Origin: Pseudomonas sp. TCU-HL1
Lineage (GTDB): Bacteria; Pseudomonadota; Gammaproteobacteria; Pseudomonadales; Pseudomonadaceae
Assembly (NCBI RefSeq): GCF_001708505.1
Contig: NZ_CP015992.1
Location: 2,480,001 to 2,544,000 of the forward strand
Length of the DNA stretch: 64,000 nucleotides
Direction: 5' to 3'
Shown here: piece after piece, positions 40,262 through 49,403 of the stretch
Layout: every line of letters begins with the position of its first letter
Position numbering within the stretch: the stretch's first letter is position 1
Notes under the pieces: generated by a model
Told to the model about the DNA's origin: nothing
Database searches by the model: none
Seen by the model: the letters and a program-made list of their open reading frames with translations, nothing else
Program-made: the position numbers and the translations under genes

Positions 40262-42130
40262 TTAGAACTTGTAGTTCACGCTGGCCACCAAGTTGCGCTC
40301 GTCGCCGTAGTAGCACCAGAAGCCGTCGCAGGTGGACAGGTATTCCTTGTTGAACAGGTTCTTCGTGTCCACCGCCACGGAGAGGCCACGCAGCGAACTG
40401 TCCAGGCGGCTCAGGTCGTAGTGTGCGGAGGCGTCGTAAACGGTGTAGGAGCCGGTGTGGCCGAGCCAGGTATTGGCGGTGTTGCCGTAGCTGTCACCGA
40501 CGTAGCGCACGCCGCCGGCGATGCCGAAGCCGTCGAGGAAGCCGCTGTGCCAGGTGTAGTCGGCCCAGGCGGTGGCCTGGTTGCGTGGCATCTGTGCCAT
40601 GCGGTTGCCCTTGTCGGCGCCTTTCTGGATTTCGCTGTCGGTGTAGCTGTAGGAGGCCACCAGCTTGAGGTTCTCGGTGACGTCGGCGGTGGCTTCAAGT
40701 TCCAGGCCGCGCACCTTCAACTCGCCGACCTGCCGGGTCACGCTGCCTTCGGTAACGCTGACGTTGGTCTGGGTCAGGTCGTAGACGGCGGCGGTGAGCA
40801 GGGCGTCGCTGCCGGGCGGCTGGTACTTGACCCCTGCCTCGTACTGCTTGCCTTCGGTGGGGTCGAAGGACTGGGTGCTGCTGACGGTGGCGCCCATGGC
40901 TGGCTGGAAGGACTCGGCGTAGGAGATGTACGGGGTGACGCCATTGTCGAACACGTAGCTCAGGCCCGCGTTGCCGCTGAAGGCCACGTCGCGTTGGGTG
41001 TTGCTGACGCCGTTCTGGTTGTAGAACTCGGTGCTGGTGTGCACCCAGTCCTCGCGGCCGCCGAGGGTCAGGCGCCAGTTGTCGAGGGCGATCTGGTCCT
41101 GGGTGTAGAGACCGGTCTGGCGGGTCTTCTGGTTGTAGTCCTGGAGGGTGAAGTAGGTGACGTTGGACAGGTCTGCGCCATACACCGGCCTGGTCACGCT
41201 GATCGGCGGTACGCCGAAGCCGTAGAGCCAGCGGTAGTTGCTGTTGGAGCGCTGGTGGTCGAGGCCGAGCAGCAGGGTATGGTCCAGCTCGCCGGTACTG
41301 AAGTCGGCCTGGAAGTTGTTGTCCACGGCGAACTGGCTGATGTCCTCATCGACTATGCCGGACTCGCGGCTGACGTTGCCGTCGGCGTCGACGCTGTTGA
41401 AGGTGGACACGTTCACCGCCTGGAATTCCAGGTCGCTCTTGGTGTAGCGCAGGTTCTGGTGGAACTGCCAGACATCGTTGAATCGGTGCTCGAAGGCATA
41501 GCCCAGGGCGCAGTAGGTGCGGTCGTAGAAGTCCCAGTCCGGTTCGCCCAGGTTCTTGTGGTGGGAGATCTTGCCGAACGGCGAGTCGATCTTGGTGCCC
41601 TGCAGCGGCAGGAACTGGCCGGTGATGCCGGTATCGTCGCGGGTGTACTGCGAAAGGAAGGTCAGGCGCGTGTCGTCATTGATGTTCCAGGTCAGGCTCG
41701 GCGCCAGGTTGTAGCGCTTGTCCGGGATATGGTCGATGGGCGAGTTGCTGTCACGCACGGTGCCGCTGACGCGGTAGAGGAACTGGCCCTCGCCGTCGAG
41801 CTTGCCGGTGTTGTCGAAGTTGATCTGCTTGTGCTCGTTGCTGCCGGCTTGCAGTTCCACTTCGTTGGCCTGCTCGGCCTGCGGGCGGCGGCTGACCATG
41901 TCGAGCAGGCCGCCGGGCGGAGTCTGGCCGTAGACGGAGGACGCCGGGCCGCGCAGCACGGCGATACGTTCCAGGTTCCAAGGTTCGATCTTCGGGTTGG
42001 CGAAGGAACCCACCGGCAACGGCAGGCCGTCGAGGAACTGGGTCGGTACGAAGCCGCGTACCTTCAGCCAGTCGGCGCGGGAGTCGGCGCCGTAGCCTGG
42101 CCAGAAAGCGGCAAGATCAATAGGATGCAT
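40262..42130 (-). CDS. TonB-dependent siderophore receptor, N-terminally truncated
   Basis: A 622-residue open frame, about 150-200 residues shorter than a full FhuA/FoxA-type receptor. It starts in the middle of the plug (ADSRADWLKVRGFVPTQFLD, IEPWNLERIAVLRGPASSVY) and keeps the whole 22-strand barrel to the terminal Phe (LVASVNYKF). The signal peptide, any STN domain, the TonB box and half of the plug are missing. The ATG at 42130 opens with MHPIDLAAFWPGY, unlike any signal sequence, so the product is unlikely to reach the outer membrane. Probably a deletion derivative of the fecIR-linked receptor. Confidence 0.8.
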   Translation of the reverse strand: MHPIDLAAFWPGYGADSRADWLKVRGFVPTQFLDGLPLPVGSFANPKIEPWNLERIAVLRGPASSVYGQTPPGGLLDMVSRRPQAEQANEVELQAGSNEHKQINFDNTGKLDGEGQFLYRVSGTVRDSNSPIDHIPDKRYNLAPSLTWNINDDTRLTFLSQYTRDDTGITGQFLPLQGTKIDSPFGKISHHKNLGEPDWDFYDRTYCALGYAFEHRFNDVWQFHQNLRYTKSDLEFQAVNVSTFNSVDADGNVSRESGIVDEDISQFAVDNNFQADFSTGELDHTLLLGLDHQRSNSNYRWLYGFGVPPISVTRPVYGADLSNVTYFTLQDYNQKTRQTGLYTQDQIALDNWRLTLGGREDWVHTSTEFYNQNGVSNTQRDVAFSGNAGLSYVFDNGVTPYISYAESFQPAMGATVSSTQSFDPTEGKQYEAGVKYQPPGSDALLTAAVYDLTQTNVSVTEGSVTRQVGELKVRGLELEATADVTENLKLVASYSYTDSEIQKGADKGNRMAQMPRNQATAWADYTWHSGFLDGFGIAGGVRYVGDSYGNTANTWLGHTGSYTVYDASAHYDLSRLDSSLRGLSVAVDTKNLFNKEYLSTCDGFWCYYGDERNLVASVNYKF

Positions 42131-42213
42131 GGCGACAGCAGGGCGTGGGGGTTGGTGTGTTTGGCGACTGCCAATTTACCCGCTTCCCTGACTGTCAACT
42201 CGCTCTTCCCCCA

Positions 42214-42240
42214 GACTCCGCGAAGAACCAAAATTTTTCA
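42214..42240 (-). promoter_or_regulatory. Candidate ECF-sigma (FecI-type) promoter before the truncated receptor
   Basis: On the minus strand TGAAAAATTTT followed by GGTTCTTCGCGGAGTC resembles the A-tract -35 and GTC-like -10 of iron-starvation sigma promoters. It lies about 100 bases before the truncated receptor, in the right place for FecI control. Confidence 0.4.
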
Positions 42241-42297
42241 GCCCCATGCCGTCCGATGTTCAGGGGTGGTTGTCGTGTCGCCGGGCCCGGCATCTCT

Positions 42298-42335
42298 GTG
42301 GGAGCGATTTCAATCGCGAATGAATTCGCTCCCAC
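42298..42335. repeat. Imperfect copy of the GTGGGAGCGA...TCGCTCCCAC palindrome
   Basis: Same family as 25405-25446, with the left half carrying TTTCAATCG instead of ATTCATTCG. It lies between fecR and the receptor gene. Confidence 0.8.
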
Positions 42336-42358
42336 TGCTTCCGGAGGGGGCTCGGGTG

Positions 42359-43316
42359 TCAATTCTTCGCCGGCACCACTCGCACCCACCAGCCGCTGAA
42401 GCGCTCGATGCGCACTGGCAGGTTGGGCGGCAGGGCGGCGAGTGCCTTGTCGATGTCGTTCAGCGGGAAGACGCCGCTGATGCGCAGGTTGGCCAGGGCC
42501 GGATCGAGGCCCAGGTAGCCGCTGCGGTATTCGCCCAGGCTGGCGATGAGTTGCGCGAGTGGCATGTCTTCTGCCACCAGCAGGCCGCGGCTCCAGGCCT
42601 CGGCGCCCACCGGTGCCGTTGCCGTCGGGCCCAGGTGCTGCCGCTCGATAAGCACTTGCTCGCCCGCCCGGATCACCCGTTCGCCAGAGGCATTGCGCGG
42701 TTCGGCGGCGACAGCCGACTCGAGCACAATCAGGCGCGTGGCTTCGCCCTCGTGGCGCACCAGGAAGCGGGTTCCCAACGGCTGCAGGTGGCCTTGCTCG
42801 GTTTCGACGACAAAGGGTCGCGGGTCATCGTGGCCGGTTTTCACCAGAATTTCGCCGCTGCGCAGGTAGAGCCGGCGCTGCGGTCCGTCGAAGTCGATAT
42901 CCAGCGCGCTGCGGCTGTTGAGCGGGACCACGCTACGGTCGGCCAGGCGCAGCTCGCGGTGTTCGCCGCTGTCCGTCACTTCATCGGCCAGGTAATCCCC
43001 CACGGGGCGCTGTTGGCTCAGCAATACGAGGCCAAGCCCCATGGCCAGCACCATTGCCATGGCGCTGCCGCCAATCCGGTGCAGGCTGCGGCGCCGTATG
43101 CCGCCGCTGCGCAACAGGGCGCGACGGGCCGTAGCAGGCAAGGCGGCGGACAGCTGCTGGTCGATGCCGGCCAGTTGCTGCCAGACTTGCGTGTGCTCGG
43201 GGTGGGCGCCCAGCCAGCGTTTGAACTCATGGCGCTCCAGCTCGGTCGCCTCGCCGGAGTCCAGGCACAGCTGCCAGGCAATGGCTTCGTCCAGGGCGCG
43301 CGGATACGCGGCTCAT
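42359..43316 (-). pseudogene. fecR: FecR-type anti-sigma factor with a frameshift at the start
   Basis: The expected start ATG (43314-43316) overlaps the fecI stop, but its frame ends after 29 codons. In the next frame, open from the fecI stop onward, the sequence reads AAYPRALDEAIAWQLCLDSG and so on through a complete FecR: DUF4880, a membrane helix (about GSAMAMVLAMGLGLVLL), a FecR domain and the C-terminal SGVFPLNDIDKALAAL part. The span is 958 bases, one more than 319 codons, so a single extra base (AGCCGCG where AGCGCG is expected) explains it. Without the fix the first usable start is a TTG at 43141, losing the sigma-binding N-terminus. Confidence 0.78.
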
Positions 43317-43831
43317 GTCGGCTCCCCATAGAGGGCGATGTAGCACTGGCGCATGCCTTGCGCCAGGTACTGGCGAACGCGCGGCGGGGAGACGTCCAGG
43401 CGTTCGGCGATTTCAGCATGGCCGAGGCCGTCCAGGCGGCCATGGAGGAAGGCTGCCCGCGCCTTGCTGGAGAGCTGTCCGAGCAGGCGGTCGATTTCCC
43501 GCAGGCTTTCAAGGATCAGGGCCTGTTCTTCCGGGCCGGGATGCAGCGCCTGAGGGGCCAGGGCCAGTTCGTCCAGGTAGGCGCGTTCCAGGTGATTGCG
43601 CCGGAACTGATCCACCAGCAGGCCGCGAGCGATGGTGGCCAGCAGGGCACGGGGTTCGCGGGGCGGCTGCAGGTCGGTGCGCGTGAGCAGGCGCAGGAAG
43701 GTGTCCTGGCTGACGTCCTCGGCGCGGTGGGGGCATTGCACCGTCCTGCGCAGCCAGCCGTACAGCCAATCGCGATGGTCTCGGTAAGGCAGCCCTACCA
43801 GATGCGGATTCGCGGAATCACCGGCCGACAC
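43313..43831 (-). CDS. fecI: FecI-like ECF sigma factor
   Basis: A 172-residue ECF sigma factor of the iron-starvation group. Region 2 is at about 13-75 (YGWLRRTVQCPHRAEDVSQD, TFLRLL) and region 4 at about 110-160 (SSKARAAFLHGRLDGLGHAE, LDVSPPRVRQYLAQ). The start is a GTG at 43831 with GAGG upstream. It should drive the TonB receptor when the matching ferric siderophore is bound. Here the anti-sigma gene is frameshifted and the receptor truncated, so the signalling chain looks broken. A Fur-box-like stretch lies just upstream. Confidence 0.9.
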   Translation of the reverse strand: MSAGDSANPHLVGLPYRDHRDWLYGWLRRTVQCPHRAEDVSQDTFLRLLTRTDLQPPREPRALLATIARGLLVDQFRRNHLERAYLDELALAPQALHPGPEEQALILESLREIDRLLGQLSSKARAAFLHGRLDGLGHAEIAERLDVSPPRVRQYLAQGMRQCYIALYGEPT

Positions 43832-43860
43832 GCTGACCTCGTTGAGAAGAACTATAAAGA

Positions 43861-43879
43861 GTTATTAATAATTATTCGC
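43861..43879 (-). promoter_or_regulatory. Fur-box candidate before fecI
   Basis: On the minus strand GCGAATAATTATTAATAAC matches 12 of 19 positions of the Fur consensus, 30 bases before the fecI start, in the only strongly AT-rich stretch of the region. Confidence 0.5.
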
Positions 43880-43994
43880 GATAATGGCAGGAGCTGGCCC
43901 AGTGCCGCAACTGTGCCAGGGGAATGGGCGATGGGTGGTGCTGGGGCGCGTGGCAGGAGGAGGTGGGGCGGCAGGGAGGTGCCGCCCCGGGGGC

Positions 43995-44405
43995 TCAGTG
44001 CTTGCTGCCGTCTTCCGGTAGCGCCAGCAGTTGCTTCTCGCGGTTCCAGTCGAAGGGTTCGCCGTTCTGCTCGGCTTCGTAACGGCGCTCGTCGAGGCGC
44101 TGGAAGAGCTCGATCTCTTCGTCCGGCATGAAGTGCAGGCAGTCGCCGCCGAAGAACCAGAGCAGGTCGCGGGGCACCAGGTGGGCGATCTGCGGGTAAC
44201 GGTGGAAGACCTGGCTGATCAGGTCCTGGCCCAGGTAGAGGCTGCCTTCCGGGTCGCGCGGCAGTTCGCTCATCAGGTCGTCGAAACGCTCGACGAACAG
44301 GGCGTGGTTCTCCTCCGGAACCTGTTCGGCCTCGCCCAGGGCGACCAGGATGCTGCGCAGGTGGGCGAGCAGGGCAAGGTGGTGGTCGAGGTAGGGATTG
44401 GCCAT
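43995..44405 (-). CDS. Conserved Pseudomonas protein of unknown function
   Basis: A 136-residue soluble acidic protein starting MANPYLDHHLALLAHLRSIL. It is mostly helical and carries LPRDLLWFFGGDCLHFMPDE at about 77-96 and ends EDGSKH. The ATG at 44405 is chosen because the longer upstream frame is Arg-rich and out of character. I cannot name the family. It stands alone between fecI and the moxR operon. Confidence 0.8.
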   Translation of the reverse strand: MANPYLDHHLALLAHLRSILVALGEAEQVPEENHALFVERFDDLMSELPRDPEGSLYLGQDLISQVFHRYPQIAHLVPRDLLWFFGGDCLHFMPDEEIELFQRLDERRYEAEQNGEPFDWNREKQLLALPEDGSKH

Positions 44406-44618
44406 GCTGGAATTCCTGAAGCTGGATCGGGCGCGGGAGTATAAGGCTCTCGTCGCCTGATGTCCTGCCCAGGGGCTCGGCGGACCTTGCTCAGCGGCAA
44501 CCTCCACGCAGAAGCCGGCGCAGCGAGCTGACGCACAGTTTCATGAGTAAAGTTTGCCGGGCGCTTTGCCGTTACCCGGCCTGCCAGTAGCATCGTCGCA
44601 TTGCACAGGGAGCGACGA

Positions 44619-45536
44619 ATGCGAACCAAACTGGATGCCTGTCTACATGCGGTCAATCAGGTACTGCTGGGCAAGGAAGCGCAGGTGCGCCTGGCCCTGA
44701 CCTGCCTGCTGGCCCGTGGACACCTCTTGATCGAAGACTTGCCCGGCATGGGCAAGACCACGCTGGGCCATGCCCTGGCCAAGGTGTTGGGGCTGAGCTT
44801 CCAGCGCATCCAGTTCACGTCCGACCTTCTGCCCGGAGATATCCTCGGTACCTCGGTGTTCGACAAGGACAGCGGCCAGTTCGTCTTCCACCCCGGTCCG
44901 GTCTTTGCCGAGCTGGTGCTGGCCGACGAGATCAATCGCGCCACCCCCAAGAGCCAGAGTGCGTTGCTGGAAGCCATGGAGGAGGGCCAGGTGACCATCG
45001 AGGGCGCGACCCGCCCGTTGCCGGAGCCTTTCTTCGTCATCGCGACCCAGAACCCGGTCAGCCAGGGTGGTACCTTCGCCTTGCCGGAATCGCAGCTGGA
45101 CCGCTTCCTCATGCGTCTGTCGCTCGGCTATCCGGCCAAGGCCGCGGAAAAAGCGCTGCTCCAGGGCGAGGCGCGCCGCGAACTGCTGCCGCGCCTGGAA
45201 CCCGTCTTCACCCATGCCGAACTCGGCCTGATCCAGGCTGAAGTGCCCAAGGTCGTCGCCCGTGATGCGGTGGTGGACTATGTGCTGCGTCTGGTAGACG
45301 CCACGCGCAGCCAGCCCCAGTTCGCCTGGGGGCTCTCGCCCCGCGCCAGCCTGGCATTGCTGTCGGCGGCCCGTGCCTGGGCCCTGCTGGCGGGGCGCGA
45401 CTACGTGATTCCCGAAGACGTCCAGGCCGTGCTGCCTTCGGTGGTCGGTCACCGTTTGCGCGAGCGTGCAGACCCGTCCGGCCATGGTGGTGGCGCGCTG
45501 GTGCAGTGGCTGCTGCGCGAAGTGCCGGCGCTCTGA
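44619..45536 (+). CDS. MoxR-family AAA+ ATPase
   Basis: A 305-residue MoxR ATPase: Walker A EDLPGMGKTT (about 39-48), Walker B ADEINRATPKSQSALLEAM (about 105-123), FFVIATQNP sensor 1, and the MoxR lid with GLSPRASLALLSAARAWA. MoxR proteins act as chaperones for the DUF58/VWA protein beside them. GGGAG precedes ATG 44619. First gene of a three-gene overlapping operon with DUF58 and tgpA. Confidence 0.94.
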   Translation: MRTKLDACLHAVNQVLLGKEAQVRLALTCLLARGHLLIEDLPGMGKTTLGHALAKVLGLSFQRIQFTSDLLPGDILGTSVFDKDSGQFVFHPGPVFAELVLADEINRATPKSQSALLEAMEEGQVTIEGATRPLPEPFFVIATQNPVSQGGTFALPESQLDRFLMRLSLGYPAKAAEKALLQGEARRELLPRLEPVFTHAELGLIQAEVPKVVARDAVVDYVLRLVDATRSQPQFAWGLSPRASLALLSAARAWALLAGRDYVIPEDVQAVLPSVVGHRLRERADPSGHGGGALVQWLLREVPAL

Positions 45537-46483
45537 TGCTGGACGCTCAGGTCGATCGCTGGCTGACCCGGCGTATCCCGCCGGCCAGTCAGGTGCGCCT
45601 CGATCAGCGGCGGATCTTCATCCTGCCCAGCCGTGCCGGAGTCGCCTTCGGGCTGGCGCTGGTGCCCATGTTGCTGGTGGCGATCAATTACCAGAACAGC
45701 CTGGCCTATGGGCTAACCTTCCTGCTCCTGTCGGTGTTCCTGGTGTCCATCCTGCACACCTACCGCAATCTGTCGGGTCTCAACCTCAAGGCGGCCGGCG
45801 GGGCGCCGGTGTTTCTCGGCGAGCAGGCACATTTTCACGTCACCCTGGAGAGTGGCGGTCGTGAGCACCAGGCCATTGCACTCGGCTGGCCGCCTCTGCC
45901 GCTGCACGTGCAGGACGTGCCGGCTGAAGGCGCCTGTGATGTGGCGTTGCACCAGCCCACGACTCGTCGCGGTTGGCTGCGGCCCAGGCGTCTGCGGGTG
46001 GAAAGTCGTTTCCCCCTGGGGTTGCTGGTGGCCTGGAGCTGGGTGGATCTGGATCAGGCGCTGCTGGTCTATCCGCGTCCGCTGGAGGGTGATCTGCCGC
46101 TGATGCCCGGCCACGGCGAGGATGACGGCGACGATGGCCAGCATGTGCTTGGCGCCGGCGCGGACGACTACCAGGGGCTGCGTGCCTACCAGCCGGGTGA
46201 CTCGCGCCGCCGCCTGCACTGGAAAGCCTATTCGCGCGGGCAAGGGTTGTTCGTGAAGGACTTCGCGGCCCTCGCCGGGCGTGATCTCTGGCTCGATCTG
46301 GAGCCACTGGAGGGCGACCTGGAGCAGCGCCTGGGCCTGCTTTGCCACTGGGTTCTGCAGTTCTCGTCCCGCAGCCAGCCGTTCGGCTTGCGTCTGGGCG
46401 GGCAGGAGCTGGCGCCGGACACCGGCGATGCCCACCGGGAAGCCTGCCTGCGCGCCCTGGCGCTGTTCGGGGTGCCGCGATGA
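45536..46483 (+). CDS. DUF58 membrane protein
   Basis: A 315-residue protein with two adjacent membrane helices (about 34-52 and 57-76) and a C-terminal DUF58 domain (GAGADDYQGLRAYQPGDSRR then LHWKAYSRG, about 201-229). Its ATG overlaps the moxR stop (TGATG) and its stop overlaps tgpA (ATGA), so translation of all three is coupled. DUF58 proteins are partners of MoxR ATPases. Confidence 0.93.
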   Translation: MLDAQVDRWLTRRIPPASQVRLDQRRIFILPSRAGVAFGLALVPMLLVAINYQNSLAYGLTFLLLSVFLVSILHTYRNLSGLNLKAAGGAPVFLGEQAHFHVTLESGGREHQAIALGWPPLPLHVQDVPAEGACDVALHQPTTRRGWLRPRRLRVESRFPLGLLVAWSWVDLDQALLVYPRPLEGDLPLMPGHGEDDGDDGQHVLGAGADDYQGLRAYQPGDSRRRLHWKAYSRGQGLFVKDFAALAGRDLWLDLEPLEGDLEQRLGLLCHWVLQFSSRSQPFGLRLGGQELAPDTGDAHREACLRALALFGVPR

Positions 46484-48468
46484 AGGCCGCCCCGCCCATC
46501 ACCCGCATTGGCCTGACTTGGTTGCTGGTCGCCCAGGTGCTGGTGATCCTGCCGCACCTGCCCTATCTGCCGCTATGGATCATCGCCATGTGGTTGGGCT
46601 GTGCCGGCTGGCGTATCCAGATCTTCCGTATGCGTGCGCAGTTCCCCGGTGGCGTGGTCAAGGCCGCGCTGATCCTGGCCGTGGCCCTGGGCGTGTTCCT
46701 CTCCCGGGGCACTCTGGTGGGGCTGGAGGCGGCCGTGGTGCTGCTGGTGGCCGTGTTCATCCTCAAGCTGGTGGAGTTGCGCAGCCAGCGCGACGCCCTG
46801 GTGCTGATCCTGCTGGGCTTCTTCACCCAGGTCACTGCCTACCTGTTCAACGACGGCATGCTCGCCGCCCTGTACAGCCTGCTGCCGCTCTGCGCGTTGC
46901 TGGCCGCGCTGGTGGGCTTGCAGCAAAGCCGTTTCGCCGAGCGGCCGCTGGTACCTTTGAAGGCCGCCGGTGGCCTGCTGCTGCAAGCGGTGCCACTGAT
47001 GCTGCTGCTGTTCCTGTTCTTTCCGCGCCTGGGGCCGCTCTGGTCGTTGCCGTTGCCGAACGACAAGGGGGTGACGGGGTTGTCCGATGCCATGAGTCCA
47101 GCGGACATCGCGGAACTCAGCCGCTCCGGTGAACTGGCGTTCCGTGCCAGCTTCGAAGGCCCGGTGCCGCCAATGAGCCAGCTCTACTGGCGTGCGCTGA
47201 CCCTGGAGCGTTTCGATGGGCGTCGCTGGTCCCAGTCCCTGGCGGCCCATCAGGTGCAGAGCGCCGACTGGTCCAGGCAGGGGGAGCCGTTGCGCTACAG
47301 CATCGTCATGCAGCCCAGCGGAAAGCCCTGGCTGTTCGGTCTGGACGTGGCCGAGACGAACGAAGCAGGCGTGCGCGCCATGGCGGACTTCCGTCTGGAG
47401 CGCAACCGGCCGGTCGATCGACCCCTGCTCTACCAGGCCACCTCCTGGCCCCAGGCGGTGCGCGAACCTCGGGGCAACCCGGCGGCCTTGCGCCGGGCCT
47501 TGCAGCTACCGCCCCAGGGAGATCTGCGGGCGCGGGCCTGGGCCGCCGAGCTCAAGCAGCGTCATGCCGACCCCCAGGAGCTGGTGGATACGCTGCTGGC
47601 CCACTTCAATCGCGAACCCTTCGTCTACACCCTGAAGCCGCTGCCGCTCGGCGCGGACAGCGTCGATGCCTTCCTCTTCGATACGCGCCGTGGCTTCTGC
47701 GCTCATTTCGCCGGTGCAATGACCTTCGTCCTGCGCGCCGCCGGTATACCCGCACGGGTGGTGGCGGGGTATCAGGGCGGGGAGTTCAACCCGGCAGGCA
47801 ACTATGTGCTGGTGCATCAGTTCGATGCCCATGCCTGGGTGGAGTATTGGCTGCCAGGGCGTGGCTGGGTCAGCGTCGACCCCACCTTCCAGGTGGCGCC
47901 CAACCGCATCGAGTTCGGTCTGGAAGAGGCCCTGGCGGGTGAGCAAAGTTTCCTCGAGGGGTCGCCGCTGTCACCCCTGCGATTCCGCCAGTTGACTTGG
48001 CTGAACCGGGTACGGCTGGCCTGGGACAACCTCAACCATGACTGGCAGCGCTGGGTGCTGGGGTATCAGGGCCAGGTCCAGGGCGAGCTGGTACGGCGCT
48101 GGTTCGGCAGTCTGGACAGCCGTTTATTGGGCATCGGGCTGGTGGGCGTGGCGGCGGTGCTGATGGGCGTGTTGGCGCTATTCCTGTTTGCCCCCTGGCG
48201 GCGTGAGCGGGACCCGCAATTGCGTCAGTTCCAGTCCTTCGAGCGCCTGTTGGCGCGCCAGGGGGTCCTGAGGGGCAAGGGTGAAGGGCCGCGAGCCTTT
48301 GCCGAACGGGCCAGTCGCGAACTGCCCCGGCAGGCGGCGCAGATCCGCGCCTTCGTTGGGGCCTTTGAATCCAGCCGCTACGGGAGTCAGCCGGTCGCCG
48401 ATCCGGCCAGGCTGCTGCGCGCGTTGCGCAGGGCGATGCCTTGGCGCCTGCGGGACGCACGCCGATGA
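46480..48468 (+). CDS. tgpA: Transglutaminase-like membrane protein TgpA (DUF3488)
   Basis: A 662-residue protein: an N-terminal DUF3488 membrane region with about five helices (residues 10-195), a periplasmic transglutaminase-core domain and a last helix near 548-570 followed by a cytoplasmic DUF4129-type tail. The catalytic triad is C407 (RRGFCAHFAGAM), H451 (FDAHAWVEYW) and D467 (WVSVDPTF), each three residues beyond the C404/H448/D464 I recall for P. aeruginosa TgpA, which is essential there. Role: likely cell-envelope protein crosslinking or maturation. Confidence 0.95.
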   Translation: MKAAPPITRIGLTWLLVAQVLVILPHLPYLPLWIIAMWLGCAGWRIQIFRMRAQFPGGVVKAALILAVALGVFLSRGTLVGLEAAVVLLVAVFILKLVELRSQRDALVLILLGFFTQVTAYLFNDGMLAALYSLLPLCALLAALVGLQQSRFAERPLVPLKAAGGLLLQAVPLMLLLFLFFPRLGPLWSLPLPNDKGVTGLSDAMSPADIAELSRSGELAFRASFEGPVPPMSQLYWRALTLERFDGRRWSQSLAAHQVQSADWSRQGEPLRYSIVMQPSGKPWLFGLDVAETNEAGVRAMADFRLERNRPVDRPLLYQATSWPQAVREPRGNPAALRRALQLPPQGDLRARAWAAELKQRHADPQELVDTLLAHFNREPFVYTLKPLPLGADSVDAFLFDTRRGFCAHFAGAMTFVLRAAGIPARVVAGYQGGEFNPAGNYVLVHQFDAHAWVEYWLPGRGWVSVDPTFQVAPNRIEFGLEEALAGEQSFLEGSPLSPLRFRQLTWLNRVRLAWDNLNHDWQRWVLGYQGQVQGELVRRWFGSLDSRLLGIGLVGVAAVLMGVLALFLFAPWRRERDPQLRQFQSFERLLARQGVLRGKGEGPRAFAERASRELPRQAAQIRAFVGAFESSRYGSQPVADPARLLRALRRAMPWRLRDARR

Positions 48469-48525
48469 GCCATGCTTGATGAACGCCTTGCCCGCATCCG
48501 CGCGTGATGTCTGGAGAAACCGAGA

Positions 48526-49287
48526 ATGGCCAGATTGCTGGACGACCTGATCGCCCAGGTCATTAGCCTGGAAGTTCGTCTGCGTGCCTGTATCGAGCGC
48601 ATGAGCGCCGGCACCGACGATGAGGCCCTGCATGACCTGCGGGTTGCCACCCGACGCCTGCGCAGCCTGCTGCGCCCGCTGCGTGGCATGCCGGCGGCGG
48701 ATGTGTTGAGCCAGGCAGCGGCAGACCTGGCGACCTTGAGTGGCCCGCTGCGGGACCTGGAGGTGCTGATCACAGAGCTGAGCAGTCAAGGCCTGGATCG
48801 CTTGACCGTAGAGCGAGTGAAGGCGCGCCGGACCGGCTATGCCCAATTGCTCCTGGCGCCCGAGCTGACGCGCCTGTTCCAGGTGCTGGATGCCTGGCCG
48901 CACTTGATGCGGGTGTCCTGCCGCGAGGGGCTGCTGCAAGACCTGGGCGAGTCGGTCGAGCAGTCACTGAAGAAAAACCGCCGCAGGCTCGAGCAGGCCC
49001 TGCGCGACCCTTCCCATGACCGCCATCGTCTGCGCCTGCTGATCAAGCGCATGCGCTATGGCCTGGAGGCCTACCCGGGAGTTGTCGATCTGTCACCCAG
49101 GACCCAGCGCCTGCTGGTCGGGGCCCAATCGGCCCTGGGCAAATGGCATGACAATTTCCAGTGGCTGGCACGGGCGGAACAGGAGCCTGACCTTCGTGCC
49201 CTGGTGCGCGCGTGGCAGGTGGCCTTACACGCCGCCGAAGTTCGCTCCGACCGGGTACTGGAAAAGCTGCTCCGCCGCTTCGCCTGA
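48526..49287 (+). CDS. CHAD domain protein
   Basis: A 253-residue all-helical protein with a CHAD domain, two four-helix bundles lined with basic residues. Family marks: EALHDLRVATRRLRSLLRPL (about 33-52) and HRLRLLIKRMRYGLEAYP (about 167-184). CHAD domains bind inorganic polyphosphate. No CYTH domain is fused. It follows tgpA by 57 bases and may be part of the same transcript. Confidence 0.92.
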   Translation: MARLLDDLIAQVISLEVRLRACIERMSAGTDDEALHDLRVATRRLRSLLRPLRGMPAADVLSQAAADLATLSGPLRDLEVLITELSSQGLDRLTVERVKARRTGYAQLLLAPELTRLFQVLDAWPHLMRVSCREGLLQDLGESVEQSLKKNRRRLEQALRDPSHDRHRLRLLIKRMRYGLEAYPGVVDLSPRTQRLLVGAQSALGKWHDNFQWLARAEQEPDLRALVRAWQVALHAAEVRSDRVLEKLLRRFA

Positions 49288-49403
49288 GACCGCCCTGGCG
49301 TTTCTCCCCTTGGCCTTGGCGCGGCAGCCCTGCGCTGCGGCTTTCGAGCAGTGCAGGCAATGCCCTAAGATCGCCGGCCAGGGGTTAACTACAGGGACTT
49401 CAG

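Noticed and set aside
40214..44131. A 1305-codon plus-strand frame spanning the receptor, fecR and fecI
   Set aside because: It is antisense to three recognisable genes and has shadow-type composition. Its length reflects strong third-position GC bias.
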